Shown here piece by piece: positions 21,701-33,796 of a stretch of DNA of 64,000 nt (its first letter is position 1; each line of letters starts with the position of its first letter). A program made the position numbers and the translations under genes. The DNA is from Pomacea canaliculata (taxonomy: Eukaryota; Mollusca; Gastropoda; Architaenioglossa; Ampullariidae): positions 15,007,012 to 15,071,011 of the forward strand of contig NC_037596.1 of assembly GCF_003073045.1 (NCBI RefSeq), in the 5' to 3' direction. Below the pieces are notes generated by a model that was given only the letters and a program-made list of their open reading frames with translations, did not search any database and had not been told where the DNA came from.

Positions 21701-23700
21701 TTATACTTTTATGTTGTGCTCAAAGGGTTACCTTGCTAAAACAGTTTTGAAAATAATGTCCAGGGTTACCAGTATCACCTGAGAGAAGAAATCTAAGTGT
21801 TGACAAGCAGAAATCCTGCAATGAAATAATTATAAAGGGACGACGAATCGTTTCAGCGGTTTGGATTTGAACAAAGTGACATTACCAGAATTACTGAAGA
21901 GATCATAAAGTCTACATGTCAAGCCTGCGATTTACAAAAAATAAATTGTTCGTCGCTTTGAATGTTTGGTATTCAAGATAATTAAATTTAATTTGGGTAC
22001 ACAATTTTAACACATAATATACTCCCGTACGTTGCTATGGCATGTAGCAAACACATTTTTAACGTTTAGGCATTCGTTTTGATAAAGTTTTGACTAGTCT
22101 GACCGTGATATATCTCTTGCTGGAATGGCGTTAAACATAACTTGTCTAGACAGTTGTCATCTCATCGTCGTGGTCGCTGGGCGGAGTGGACTGGTGATCT
22201 GACTACACTCTGTGGCTTTTTTTATCCATTTTATTCACTCTTCTCGCGACATCAGCAATACATGCTATGCTACTGTTGAATCTAACCACAAAATGGAACA
22301 ATATTTTCGAAAATTCTATCTCCAGTGTTTATGAAAAAATTATCTTTCGGGTTGATTTCCACGAGAGTCGCCATTTTGCTAACGCTAGCGTTGCTGGGAA
22401 CGGAAGTTTGGCTTTAAAAAAGTTTATATTATTAAGACGATTTTAGTTGGAAATGTTATATGATTGTGTTTATAAGGCATTTAAACGTCGATCGAAGAAA
22501 ACTGTCTAACTCATTGTTTTAATTTGACTATATCGTTTTGACGTTTCGGTGTCGTCTGCTCACAGGCTGTCTTAATATGTAACATATAAATAAGAGTCTA
22601 AGACTCAAAGAGTGAACCTACTAAACGTGTTTAAACTTTGAAACGTGAGGCTACACGTCAGGCTTGTCCATTTGGTGCTGTGGTTACGTGTGCACATCAT
22701 CGTTCGCATTTTAGGATCAAGTGGCACTAATATTATACTGGCATACTATACACATGTGGATGTTTACTTGATTAGCCTGGTAATATTTTTGTTCAGTTTA
22801 TCTGCTGTTTAAAAGTATACTATTATAGTGTGCATATTATTTCTTTAAAATGCATTGGGGATTTTAATTTTCCTTTATTTCATATAGTTCTTGCTTAGGA
22901 CAAATGGGCTTCTTACTGTTGTACAGATTGCAACATACAGCCACACATCAAAATCATGGTCACAGTCTGAGGGAGCTAACTCAGGTATAATATGAATATG
23001 AGCAAGAACACGAAGTAAAGCAGTTCACACTTTTGTTCATTGTGTGCTGAAAATAATTTTTTCATCCTATTTTTTTTGCAGAAGAGTAGCACAAAGTAGC
23101 CAATATATTTCAGCCTTGAAACTACAGACGATCAAAGCAACAGAGGTTGAAAGAAACAAAAGAGCAAGAGAAACAAGTGGGCAGATTTTTCTTCTTTTGT
23201 TTAAATTAAAGTAAAACAGAAACAATAACAGGAACATCAAACAAGATCAGTCCCACCAGGCTTTTCTTCCAAGAATATTTGAGTGTTGTTGATAGAGCAT
23301 AATACAATCAATTTTAGGGACTTGCTGCTAACATGGCTGCTAAGTTTGGCTAGTTGGCAGTTAAGTGTTACCCTAACAGACGTGCACATCACAGCTTAGC
23401 TGGGGGAACTAAGAAGCTGCAATCTAGAAAAATCAGCAGCAATCTACAGAGGTCATGGTCAAAGTCCTAGTACTGAACACTATTGTCGTCAATGTTCCCC
23501 TCCTTTCTGGCTTACAGATGGCTTAGGGTGGGGGTTGGGAGAACTGGCGCAAATGAATAATACCAGGAAGGCATGTGAAGTCAACTTGTTTTGTCTTCTC
23601 ATTTTCATTTTTTATTACCTTTATTGATAGTTTGTGGCGTAATATTTTAAACCTCATATAATTATTGTCACCCACAGGTGCATCTGAAAAACTGCAATTT
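18768..23700. other. Intergenic region between genes A and B, no gene seen
   Basis: AT-rich DNA between the convergent ends of A and B. Only short random frames are present. Two things stand out. Near 22360-22420 a CCATTTTG (YY1-like) and a CGGAAGT (ETS-like) motif lie close together in a locally GC-richer stretch, which could be a promoter. At 22980-23090 there are donor- and acceptor-like sites with no coding potential. A non-coding transcript is possible but unsupported. Confidence 0.4.
23330..23475 (+). repeat. Unclassified dispersed repeat, copy 1
   Basis: Shares an ordered series of blocks with 58085-58235: a TAAG.TGGCT start, then AGCTAAGAAGCTG-like, AAAA.CAGCAGC and TCATGGTCAAA. The order and spacing are alike over about 140 bp. 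No coding potential or tRNA-like head was seen. It is probably a non-autonomous element. Confidence 0.5.
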
Positions 23701-23739
23701 AAAATGCAGGGACGATTGAATAATAATATCCAGTTGTAA

Positions 23740-24400
23740 TAAAGCTATGAAAATAAATGACATGACATGACATAACATCTTTTAATGTCAATGGCTCATA
23801 TAGTCATTTTGACATGGGGGGACATAAACATAGTGGTAACACAATGCAGCATATTTTACAACAATCACATGTACATCTCCATATAATAGGTCTTTGGCCA
23901 TCAGACATTGAGACTTTACACATGCATACCCTCACACACACTACTTATCTTACATGTTCCAACTCTATTGCAACAAACCAACTAATTAACAAATCTCTGT
24001 TCTACTTATTAATTCTTTATTAAAGAGTTCTTTTAGTCGCATCTTATTGGTTATTCACCCGAAGGATCTTATAATATGGGCAGCTAAACAGGAAATGCTC
24101 TTCATCTTCTATAGTAGTTGTTTTTCCACAAGCTGGACAACCTAAATGTAATTCCATAGAAGCTTCAAACCATCTTTTATTCGCATTAAGACCTAAGGTT
24201 CTTGTTCTAAGTCTAGCTAGGGCACTACTGTTCCACCTATTGTTTATAATTGATAAGTATTTTTCTGGCTGTAAATGATCTTTAAATGATAAGAACCATT
24301 CATATTTTGTATCTTTCTCCGTGTTTGCGTGTCTGTTTTGCTTAAAGGAACATATTATACGGTCTTTGAATTCTGAAAGGAACATGTCTTCATTCCCCAC
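23740..24400 (-). mobile_element. LINE 3' portion (minus strand)
   Basis: An open frame of 118 codons (24400-24044) ends with CPACGKTTTIEDEEHFLFSCPYYKILR, the CCHC-like cysteine/histidine tail of non-LTR retrotransposon ORF2 proteins. About 300 bp of 3' UTR follow, ending in short TGACA repeats near 23758-23775, as LINE 3' ends often do. The 5' part is missing. It stops just short of the gene B stop codon, so it may supply B's 3' flank or polyadenylation region. Confidence 0.7.
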
Positions 24401-24553
24401 CCCCTGGTTGACCGAGCTTGGCCGAATCTTGTGTATTTGCTGAGAGACAGTGAAGTGACTTTAAAGCGATGCTGTGATCGTCTTCAGAAGTCCATGTGTA
24501 TAAATGCACCGTTATGGTCGGCATAATTTAATTGATGTCCTCAGCATATCACA

Positions 24554-27500
24554 TTAGTCCGGTTCACATTCGGGTGGAGGGCACACGACCACCAACTGTG
24601 ATGAACACCTCGACATGGCGCGTAATCGGATAGAAATATATTTGCCTTTACTGTCGTCGTAGTTATTAAGAACGACGACAATTTTCCTCATTAAACCAAA
24701 AATTAGATGATGTCTGGCAGCCCAGACCACGTCACTGTGCGCTGTAGCAACGTTCTCGATGTCCGAGTCTTTCATCACACACACTGGAACATTGTATGAT
24801 GACAGCGCCCTCAGTACTGGGGCGTCCTCACGAAGCTGGGTCCACGACAAGATTAGAACATCTTTGTATCGTAGGCTTGGTGTTGACTTGCTGCTAGCGA
24901 GAGATCCGTCAGTGTCGTGTGGTTTGGAATTAGAACCCATGCCTAGAAATGTAAAACCAATTATTGGTTGGACAAAAAGCTTATTTAACAGACTTAACAG
25001 TTTGGAAGGACCATTTGTACATAAGGAGAACCTGAGTAGTGAATTCTATCAATTTCTATGCATGGAAATATTGCATTATTGAACGACACAGATGAAAAAA
25101 ACAGTATTCAAAGGGAGAAGTATTTACATCGGCAGCTAAAGAATGACCTGAAACCGAGTCCATCACCATCACCACGCAGGTTCAACGAAGGCGTTGGGGA
25201 TGGATTGGACATGTGCTCCACCAGCAGACAGCAGACCTCTCCAGAGTCGCCCTAAGATGGACTCCAGACGGCCGAAGAAAACAAGGCCGCCCAAAGGAAA
25301 CTTGGAGAAGAACAGTGGAAATGGAGATGAATGGAAAGGGCTGGACATGGGGTCACCTAGTGGCTGACTCTGGTTGAGGCCTTATGTGCAACCTGATGCA
25401 CGAAGAGGATTAGATAGAGCTAAAGAATGATAGAAAAATTTATATTTTCTAACTCAAATTTAAAGTTCTACAAGTGCATTCTTATGTTGCTTGGCTCAAT
25501 AGGAAACAATTTTTCAACTTGTGAGTGAATTGCTACCTGCTTCTAAGGTACAAGCCTTAAACACCACAGTACCCTGAGCAAAGTCTTAGCCTCGACAGCA
25601 CGACCGTAGTCTTAAAGATAAAACTATTTGAGAATTAAGCGCGTCCATTGTGATACGTAGCAAACTATGTTTAGTTAAGTTTTATCATTACTGGTCTGCG
25701 CAGCAAGTGCGATCTATCTTAGCCGTTGTTGTTATTATTATTATCAACAAAAGTAGTCTTTCACGTGTAAAAAATATGAATTACTCACAAGAAGTAGACA
25801 GGCCTATTCGAAGTTCTTTGCATAGGAATCGTGCTACCTCTCCACCACAAACAACACAGTCCTCAACTCTTGTACAGCCATGCTGCGGCACATGATGTTG
25901 AAACCAATTTACTGGTGGACCGTCTGAGTGATCAGGCAAACCTCGGTCAGTGTAATCACGGACTGTACGGTCTTTGGTAATCTCTACCGCCAATCTGATT
26001 TCTCGCAGAACAGATGGCGGGGAGCGGAGTGACCTAGTGAAGTGAACTAGTTCCCAGCCCTCTGATCCTCCATCGTAAAGATCTTCTGGAGCGACATTAT
26101 CATAGCAACTTGACGCCCAAAAATGGAGATCACAACCTCGAGACCGACAACGGTCTAGAAGATTTGCGCAGAAGTCTGGAAAGATGTAGTTCTCTGACCT
26201 ATGGACAACAGACAAGCACATCCAGAACTTTTCAGTTTTGACTGTTTATTTAAGAAAATGTACGTGTTTATTATGCTAATATTTGTGTTATTTTAATATT
26301 GTCGTTTGCGAATAGTTTCATTTAATAATTATATTCTACACATTTATTCATAAATCAACATACCTATTGTATATGTATGGACGGGTATTTGTAGTAATGG
26401 ATAAATGAATGCATGTATGTATGTAGTTTTAAACTTACTCAAAGACAGGCCCGACTTCGTCAGCAATGACAGACAAAGGTCCCTGACAAGCAAGCTCCAC
26501 TAGCTCAGTCAACGTTTCATCGACTTCCTGCTTTTTTCTAAAATTTTTCCTTATGAATATCACACATCCTTCCGTGATCAAGGATGTACAATCTTGTTTA
26601 CGTATCTCCTCCAAAAGATGGCGCAGCCTAAATGTTGCTGCAAGACTGCGATCCCAGGTGCTCAAGATGCAAACCTGTCTGCCTTCCTGCATCCAATGTG
26701 TACCCATCTGGAGCAGAGCAGTTGATTTTCCTGTTCCCGGAGGACCGGAAATAAACACCTTAGAAGGAGCTCTGGTGAGTAACTCAATTTGCTCCGGGAA
26801 TAGTGTGACATGCGCAGTATAGCACTTCCCCACGGTGGCCACTGCCTGGTCAAGAGTCTTGATACACACACGAGGTTCATTTATACATGACACTGTCACC
26901 GTAGAGGCAGGTCCACAGAACCTGAGTAGGCAAAGTATATCAGCAGTTAGTCAAGATAAATAAAACAGGTCTGGCTTAGCAAGCATACTGACACTGTAAA
27001 ACTGTTTTCAATTGCTTTCTTTAATTGTCCTAAAACGGAATCGAGACTTTCTTTTAAATTTCCTTGTCTACTGAGAAAAGGTAACAAATGTACAAAGGAA
27101 ATAACCACTAAATATGTATTAACATTATGTGTCGAAATCAGTCTTAAATCGATTAGCATATTGTCACCATCATTTACGAAGAACAGTGTGTGAAATATTG
27201 CCAAATAGAAATGATCCATCAAAATGGTGCTTGACATATTATTTGTTCTTCTGTTTTTACCTTGCTATTAGGCTCCTGTACAAATTGATGTTTAATTGTG
27301 TGTCAAGACCTGACACACTTATCGAGTCCTCCCACCACTGTTTAAATGCCTTTATCTTACTGTCTCTGACACGCTTTGGCATTTCAGGAGAACAAAGTTG
27401 ATCGGAGCAAAGAAACATAGCGGAAACATCGGCGGGATATTTGAATTTCATCAGGTCCTAACAGAGGAAAACAAAATAATCAACAGCTGCTGCTAAATAT

Positions 27501-29690
27501 TGAACTAAGTATACAGAACTATTTAGAAATGACGCACTTTATAAACAATTTATTAATGCCAATTTTCAATTTATAGTGCATGCATTTGATAATAAATAAA
27601 ATCTATCTCTCATTTAATTTTTGTCACTGAACCAAACTTTCCCAGAAATTTTCAATTTAAAAGATGAAAATAAGTCAGAGACGTAGAGAGATAATAATAT
27701 TGTTTGAAAAAAAGTATTTATGTTTACAGATGTATTCAGCTTTGCATGGTGCAACTTCCCTTCAGTTAAGACTACGAAAGTTAAATTTTTTAACAATATT
27801 CACAAAAATGTTCTAACCTGTCTAAGTTTCTGATTGGCTGAAAGGACATTTTCTATCTGCTGAGCAGTGAGGTTTGGGCAGGCTATGGTCGTAGTGATGC
27901 GTACATCAGAAGCGATGTCTGACAACAGGTGTGACAGCATAACTTCTTCTTTCTCTAACTGTGCTGTAGCTTCTTTCAAAACCTTGGCCACCCGTTCAGT
28001 TTGCTGTTCTTCGTGTGTTTCACTTACTGCTTTTATTTTTAATATAATACAACCGTAGTCCTTGTGAATAAGGAGGATGTCAAAGTCCCCTTGCCTCCAC
28101 TTCCATTGCCAGGCTGAGGACAGGTTGCTGGATACAGGAAGATGAGCGACTGCTGGAGCGAAGCGCGGTTCACCAAGATAGGAACCAAAAGGAAACTGAC
28201 TCAGACACATGAAGACTTCGTTATGTTCCTTAGACAACCTCCTTAAACTGTAAAGTACACACTGCAAGGCTTTACCGTATATCACATCACTCTTCTGTAC
28301 AGAAGGTATATTAGAACTTGGATGTAGTGGTCTAGCTGATGATGTCGCCACGGATTCCTTCATGTTATTACCCTGTTCATCTTCTGTTCTCAGTCTGACC
28401 ACACTCTGACCTGCAATAGTTTTCTTGGAGATTGACACTCGAGTGATGTAAACAGGAGGAAGGAAATAAGCGCGTTGTTCAAGATCTGGAAACGCTTGTT
28501 GAACCCAGTCAAGCCAATGTGCTTGTGCTTTTTCCAGTTCTTTTTCCTGTGGAAGGAGACCAATTCTTATTTTGTTTGCTAGGTGCTAAAGACTAACATG
28601 CAAATTTTGTCTCATAAATATTACTGGATAGACAAGTTGCTACAAACCTTCTCCCCTGTCGAAGTGGTGATTATTTGAAGAGCTGCTTGAATTTGCCCAC
28701 GAGTTCCTCGAATTCCTACAGTTGTCTTTCCCCTTACAGATGATTTAATATGCACTTTGGCACCTGATATTTCTGAGACTTCTGAATAAAACAAATCAAA
28801 GAGACACCTCATTAATATTCTTGAATTTGGAGCCAAACATAATGGTACTTTGGAGTTAAAATATATTAAAATAGTTAATAGCTGTACACAAAAGTGTTTC
28901 TGATAGTTAAGTATAAATTTAAAGAAATGTATTGTTCCCATAATTTTGAATTATTAGTGAAATAAGGTAAACACAAATGCTACTTTCTGTTATTTTACCC
29001 TTGAAAGATATGCAACTGCATAATTCGTCCTCCACATCGTAGACATATTCTCTAATGGAAATTGACTTCCGTCTTGTTTTGTTTAGTGTGGTTGGAGAAC
29101 ATCCTTTGGAGTACTTGGCATCCTGATTATCCTTTATGGAAGAGAGAATACTCATTATTTAGTATTGCATTACTCTCTAACTATTACTTCATCAATTAAT
29201 CAAATTTACTTTATACCGTAGGTGTATACCCTGACCTTTGTGATATTCCATCAAGAGATAAACTGTGGACATTCCACATGAAAAACGAAAAACATCGTTT
29301 AGGAGAAGGGAGAGAGAGAGAGTGGGAACACGTTTAGATAACAAGCGAGCAACAGCTAAGCAGAAAAAAGGAATAAACTTACAAGATAAGAAAGACAAAG
29401 ACAGCAAGAAAATTAGAAGACTAAAGAAAAAGCTATTGCTGCTTCGTGCCAAGCCAGCGACTAAAGATAAATCAGGGCCAAACTGCCAGCCCTGTAAACA
29501 GTTGCCGCTTACAGACAAAAACAACATTCCCAAATAAGGCAATGAACCATTGACAACAAGGTAACAAAGAAGGGCATCAAAAGAAAAATAAAGTAGGGAG
29601 TAAGTAAGAGGAGACGATAGGACGAATAAAAAACGGCAAAAAGACAAAGAACAACTCTTATGGTTTAGTCGTAAGACTTACATTATCCAT
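24554..29690 (-). CDS. Gene B: KH-nuclease-like-SF1 ATPase protein (short form)
   Basis: Exons in transcript order: 29690-29682 (ATG GAT AAT), 29131-28999, 28781-28648, 28546-27818, 27457-27261, 26921-26439, 26198-25789, 24942-24554. The summed coding length is 2,484 bp, exactly 827 codons plus stop, with consistent phases. Domains: basic segment KTRRKS (residues 4-47), KH-like half-domain (48-92), nuclease-like domain (93-335), CSDQLC helical segment (336-400), and SF1-like ATPase (401-827) with GPPGTGKST, IADEVGP and AMSRCSSQ. In the nuclease motif GDFD is kept but the ExK strand reads LKIKAV, so the catalytic glutamate appears replaced and the nuclease may be dead. B lies tail-to-tail with A and head-to-tail behind C. 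A young LINE sits in its last intron. Confidence 0.87.
25134..25430 (+). mobile_element. 5'-truncated LINE insertion with 13-bp target duplication
   Basis: The 271-bp body (25147-25417) is flanked by perfect AGCTAAAGAATGA copies at 25134-25146 and 25418-25430. It encodes the ORF2 tail RWGWIGHVLHQ, VALRWTPDGRRKQGRPK and TWRRTVEMEMNGKGWTW, ending NLMHEED, the stereotyped C-terminus of a widespread animal LINE. One in-frame stop interrupts the tail. The intact duplication implies a fairly recent insertion into the last intron of gene B, antisense to it. Confidence 0.9.
27818..28546 (-). other. Gene B nuclease-like exon with altered active-site motif
   Basis: The open exon of 243 codons carries EVFMCLSQFPFGSYLG, KWRQGDFDILLIHKDYG and IILKIKAV. 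The first acidic position (GDFD) is intact. The strand that reads EVK in A and C reads KIK here, removing the glutamate expected to help bind the metal. VRITTTIACPNLT near the end is conserved. The reading frame is otherwise undamaged, which argues for a retained non-catalytic role rather than pseudogene decay. Confidence 0.75.
29485..29560 (-). mobile_element. Decayed SINE remnant in gene B intron 1
   Basis: CCAGCCCTGTAAACAG followed by TTGCC is shared with the body of the complete SINE at 61592-61776, in the same orientation, and a weaker match continues through AATGAAC. Only the middle part is recognisable. Confidence 0.5.
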
Positions 29691-32600
29691 CTCTCGGAGT
29701 AGATAGGATGAGAAATCATAGCTTAACAGAATATCCGAATTGCGACAGCTGAAACAAATAGAAATCACACGTATAATAACCCGATTTTTCTTTTGATTTT
29801 GGTAAGTTAGTTTTGGAAGACACGTGGTCATTTTGTGGTAACAACTTTCTATTACCACTTTATGATTACAGACATCGATTACAGCTCAGAAGATCAAAGT
29901 CATACATTTATACTTGATATATTTTGTGTTACTTTTATTATTGTTTTTTCAATAAGATATTTTGTATCTAGACTCTTTAGTTTTCTTTCTATTTTGAATC
30001 TCGCTAAGGTGAATGTCACAATTATTCACCCTGCCACAAACCTAGCCATGAGAAAACGTGTAGGAAATCATAGAAAATTAAAGGCTGAGGTAGGAACCGC
30101 TTACAGAAAATCCTGATGCTAACAAAATATCGTCGGGCAAAAACGACAGTACAGACCAATGTGTATGTGTATTACTATCAATAATTATCATAGAACATGC
30201 ACTACGCATTCTTTAAATGTAGACTGGCTGGCACTATGCCTTATTCATTTTTGATAATGAACTTACAGCACTTACCAAACTACTGGTCCCGAAAGTGTCG
30301 ACCATATGACAGAAAAAGTAACAGTCTTTTACTCGTGTTACCTTGTGTCCTTCTCAGTTGTGTCGATCGAGTTTGTGGCAACCGATTCCTAAGCACTATG
30401 TTCCAAATAAAAAAAGACCGTTATCAGTTTGTGACTAGACTTCCGGGTGGCTTCACTCGTTGTGTGGAAAGAGCTGGGCAGAAGTAAGAGCTGCTATAGT
30501 GAAACTCAAAAAGCAGAAACAAATGTCGGGGTGACCCGTACCATAAATTTACAAACCTTTGCACTGCTTGGCATTGGAGCAATCAGCTCTGGTTCACATC
30601 GACCAGAAAGCTCTCAGTATCAATGACGATTGTCAATTTATGATCGATGTACATTCAATGCCAAACCACACAGCATTTAGTCAAAACATTTTTTTAAATA
30701 ACTGATTCTAATAATTTTAACACTGATGTTTTTGTCTTTCCACGTTTTTGTCCATTACGACAACATAGGTCAAGGAATTTAATGATTTAAATCGTATGAT
30801 GCTCTAATACACACACTATTCTGTGTTCCCTCGTTAACTAAATACATGCACTAACACATTATTTCATTCCTTGTCTGAGTTCTTGTTTCGCATTCCTTCT
30901 CTGCTTCGCAAATCCTAACTTACATAACTACAAACGGGGAACAAGTGCACTTAAACACGTCTGTAGGCTTATCTCAAATACCGCCGGTCAAGACTTAATT
31001 TATTTGTTCACATAAAAAAGTGATTAATAAAAGCAGTGTGTCCGCATAAATCTCTGACCATGAGACACGAAACATCTTTGATTCTGTATGGCAACAACGC
31101 CTAGACCTGTACCTCACGAACCTAAATTTTTTTAACCGAAGAAAACTAAACTTTTCTCACTGGGTTAAGCAATTTAAAAGCAAATAATTAAAGGCACATA
31201 AATCGATGCCTCACTTTGTTCAGTCTGTTTTTTTTTTCATTCCCTTCTTACAACTCTTTTCCTTGAAGTGACTTGTACCCGTGCCCTTGTTGAAACACAA
31301 GAGTCGCGGGAACTCTCCAGAAGCACAGCTGTGCCAAAACACCTTCAAAGACAATTTTGTAGTAGAGATGTGGCTTAGTGTACAACAAGTACAATGTGCA
31401 AGATCTCTCAGGTCTGTTGAAGATATGCGTGGAACTTTTCTGGTCAAAGAATTTTAAGCCATGGATGAAAAGGGGAACATAAGCACTTATGCTTATATAA
31501 ATAAATTTATACTTGAGTTTTTACAACCAAATCCAGCTTTCCACTGCTAAAACTAAATTACTTTTTGATTACAGCTTTAAATTCATTGATTTTATTTTGC
31601 TTATGTTATTTTTTATTATGCTAGATTGTTAAAAAAGGAAATTTAATTTGAACAACCGCTTGATATTTGTCCACCATTTGACCATCATAGTATATATAAA
31701 TGTCAGTAAATTTGAGAGAATGAAATGAGAGAAAATTACTAGGCGAGATTACTGACTGACAAATAAACGAACAGGCTATAATAGTCTTACAAGTCAGTTA
31801 AACAGGGATACCGAATGAAAAATCTATCTTCCTGTTTTGTTTTATTGGACAAGTCCGTACAGAGCTCATATTCATTTCTTGAAAAATGGGTTAGAGAAGG
31901 GTGAAAGGTCAAGTAAAGCACGTTTGTGTCTTTTACATAACCTTGCTGCAAGTCCTGCACATGCTTATCATCACATTTTACTGCGGCATTGGATAACTGT
32001 TTAGTCGTCCCCATAGGAAATGATCTGTAAATGCGGGGCTGGAGGTGAGAGGTCAAGCAGACTTATCGGGAGGGTAGTAGCAAGAGCCATAACTTTCGTC
32101 GACAATAGACGTTATCACAGCTACCCCTAGAAGCTAACTCAAAAAAAAAGGAACTTGAACGAACGGAACACTTCTATATGTTGTAAGCTTGATGATCACT
32201 AATAAACACTACCAAACTCCTGGCCTCGTTACCTTGATGCATTTTTAAGCAATAGTCATCGCTGTTCCAGACTTGGGGTATTACTATAGTGTTTGGATAA
32301 ATCTTATTCTGTAAAAACCCTGAAACGTAATGGTCTCGTCTCAAACGAGTAGCATGGAAATTCTTGCAGTTTAAGCGTTATGATGTTTTGAGGGGTATAC
32401 TGTTGCTTTCTTTTCATTGTCAGCTTTTTTTCCTTTCTTTCGTTGTTTTGTTTGTGTTTTCTTAAATTCATAGTTTCTTTTCTTTCCTTTCTCTTCGTTT
32501 CTGCTTCATTCATTCTCTCTCTTGCTTTTTGTTTTGAGTTTTTTTTCAAGTTTATTTTGCTTTTTATAGACTGACATGCCCATTTAATGAATCTTTGCTA

Positions 32601-33796
32601 CTTTCTAGCTATCAAAAATAGAAACGAATAAAAATAAACATTAGTACCAAGCATAATGAATACTTCAAAGTAATTGTCAAACTAAGGCATACATTTCAGG
32701 TATACATATACATTGAAGTTAGTTTTAAATTTACGTTTATTCAAATTCCTTCAACTCATACAAGTCTCAAAAAAAGTACAGTAACAGTAATTATAATAAC
32801 ATTATAGATGAGGAAGCACTTTAGCTCTAAACATTGCTACATCAAATACATGACATATATACATGTATATATAATATTTTTATTACGTATGTACTGTTAA
32901 TTTTTTAACATGCTTCAGATGCTATGAAAAACTAACTTTAGGTGTTGATTTATTCGTTAACGCAACACTACTGCTACAACAGCTAACATCCCGGACACAA
33001 AAATACTCTACTATAATCATTCTAATTATTATTTACACATTGAGAGTATATGTGTCAGCCACTATGTTGCTTCCCTGGAATTAAAGAATTTAAAGAATTC
33101 AAAATTAAAAGGATAATGTTTATGTATTCTTCAGTGTTATATTTAGAGCGATGTCCCCATGGCTCAGAGCATGATTGGTTATATTTTAGATTGGGTTGGT
33201 TGACATCCGGGCGGAGAATATACGACAACCAGCTATGATATGCACCTAGACCTGGACTGTAGTCCAATGGAGACGTACCCGATTTAAATGTTGTAGTACT
33301 TATTTAGTACATCGATGAATTTTCTTTTTGGGTTGCAAGCTGCTTGGTGTCAGACAGCCATGTGACATCACAATAGGCTGCAGCCATATCCTTGGTGTCC
33401 AGTTAAAAAAAACCCTCATAAACTGTTATAGGGCCTTTGTAGGCTGAAGTTAACCTTAGAAAGTTCAACCCAGAAAAAGTTGTATTGCAGGTTAGCTAGG
33501 GGTGGAGCTGCTGCTAGCAGTAAAATCCTTAGTTTTGTATTCATTTGAAACGTGTTGTGTTGAGATGTTCGTGTAACAAGATTGTTATCAAAACATCACT
33601 GCTGAAACACCTTGCAACACGGACACTGCAACCACCATACGTTTAAAGCGGTTTTATGTATAAATAAAAAATATAGCAATTGTTGTTAATCGGTATGTTT
33701 TGTAAGAGTTTATCAGTTTTAAAATGTGTCCATCGACTTTCTGATAACGTAAAGTAGCAGGAAAAATTGTTTCATATTTGTCCTATACAAGTTAAT
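29691..33796. other. Region between genes B and C, no gene seen
   Basis: It should contain the promoter of gene B (next to 29690) and the 3' flank of C. I see no exon with homology to the family, no recognisable element and only low-complexity frames (for example the lysine/arginine-rich frame at 32304-32549 on the minus strand, made of T/C-rich DNA). Confidence 0.4.

Noticed and set aside
21841-21965. Possible MITE with CGACGAA inverted ends
   Set aside because: Only about seven bases pair convincingly, with no target duplication.
24044-24400. Zinc-finger-like frame considered as a host gene
   Set aside because: The CP.CG...EDEEHFLF.CP pattern is the stereotyped C-terminus of LINE ORF2, and a repeat-ending 3' UTR follows.
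32304-32549. Lysine/arginine-rich minus-strand frame of 81 codons
   Set aside because: It comes from low-complexity T/C-rich DNA, with no domain or splice support.
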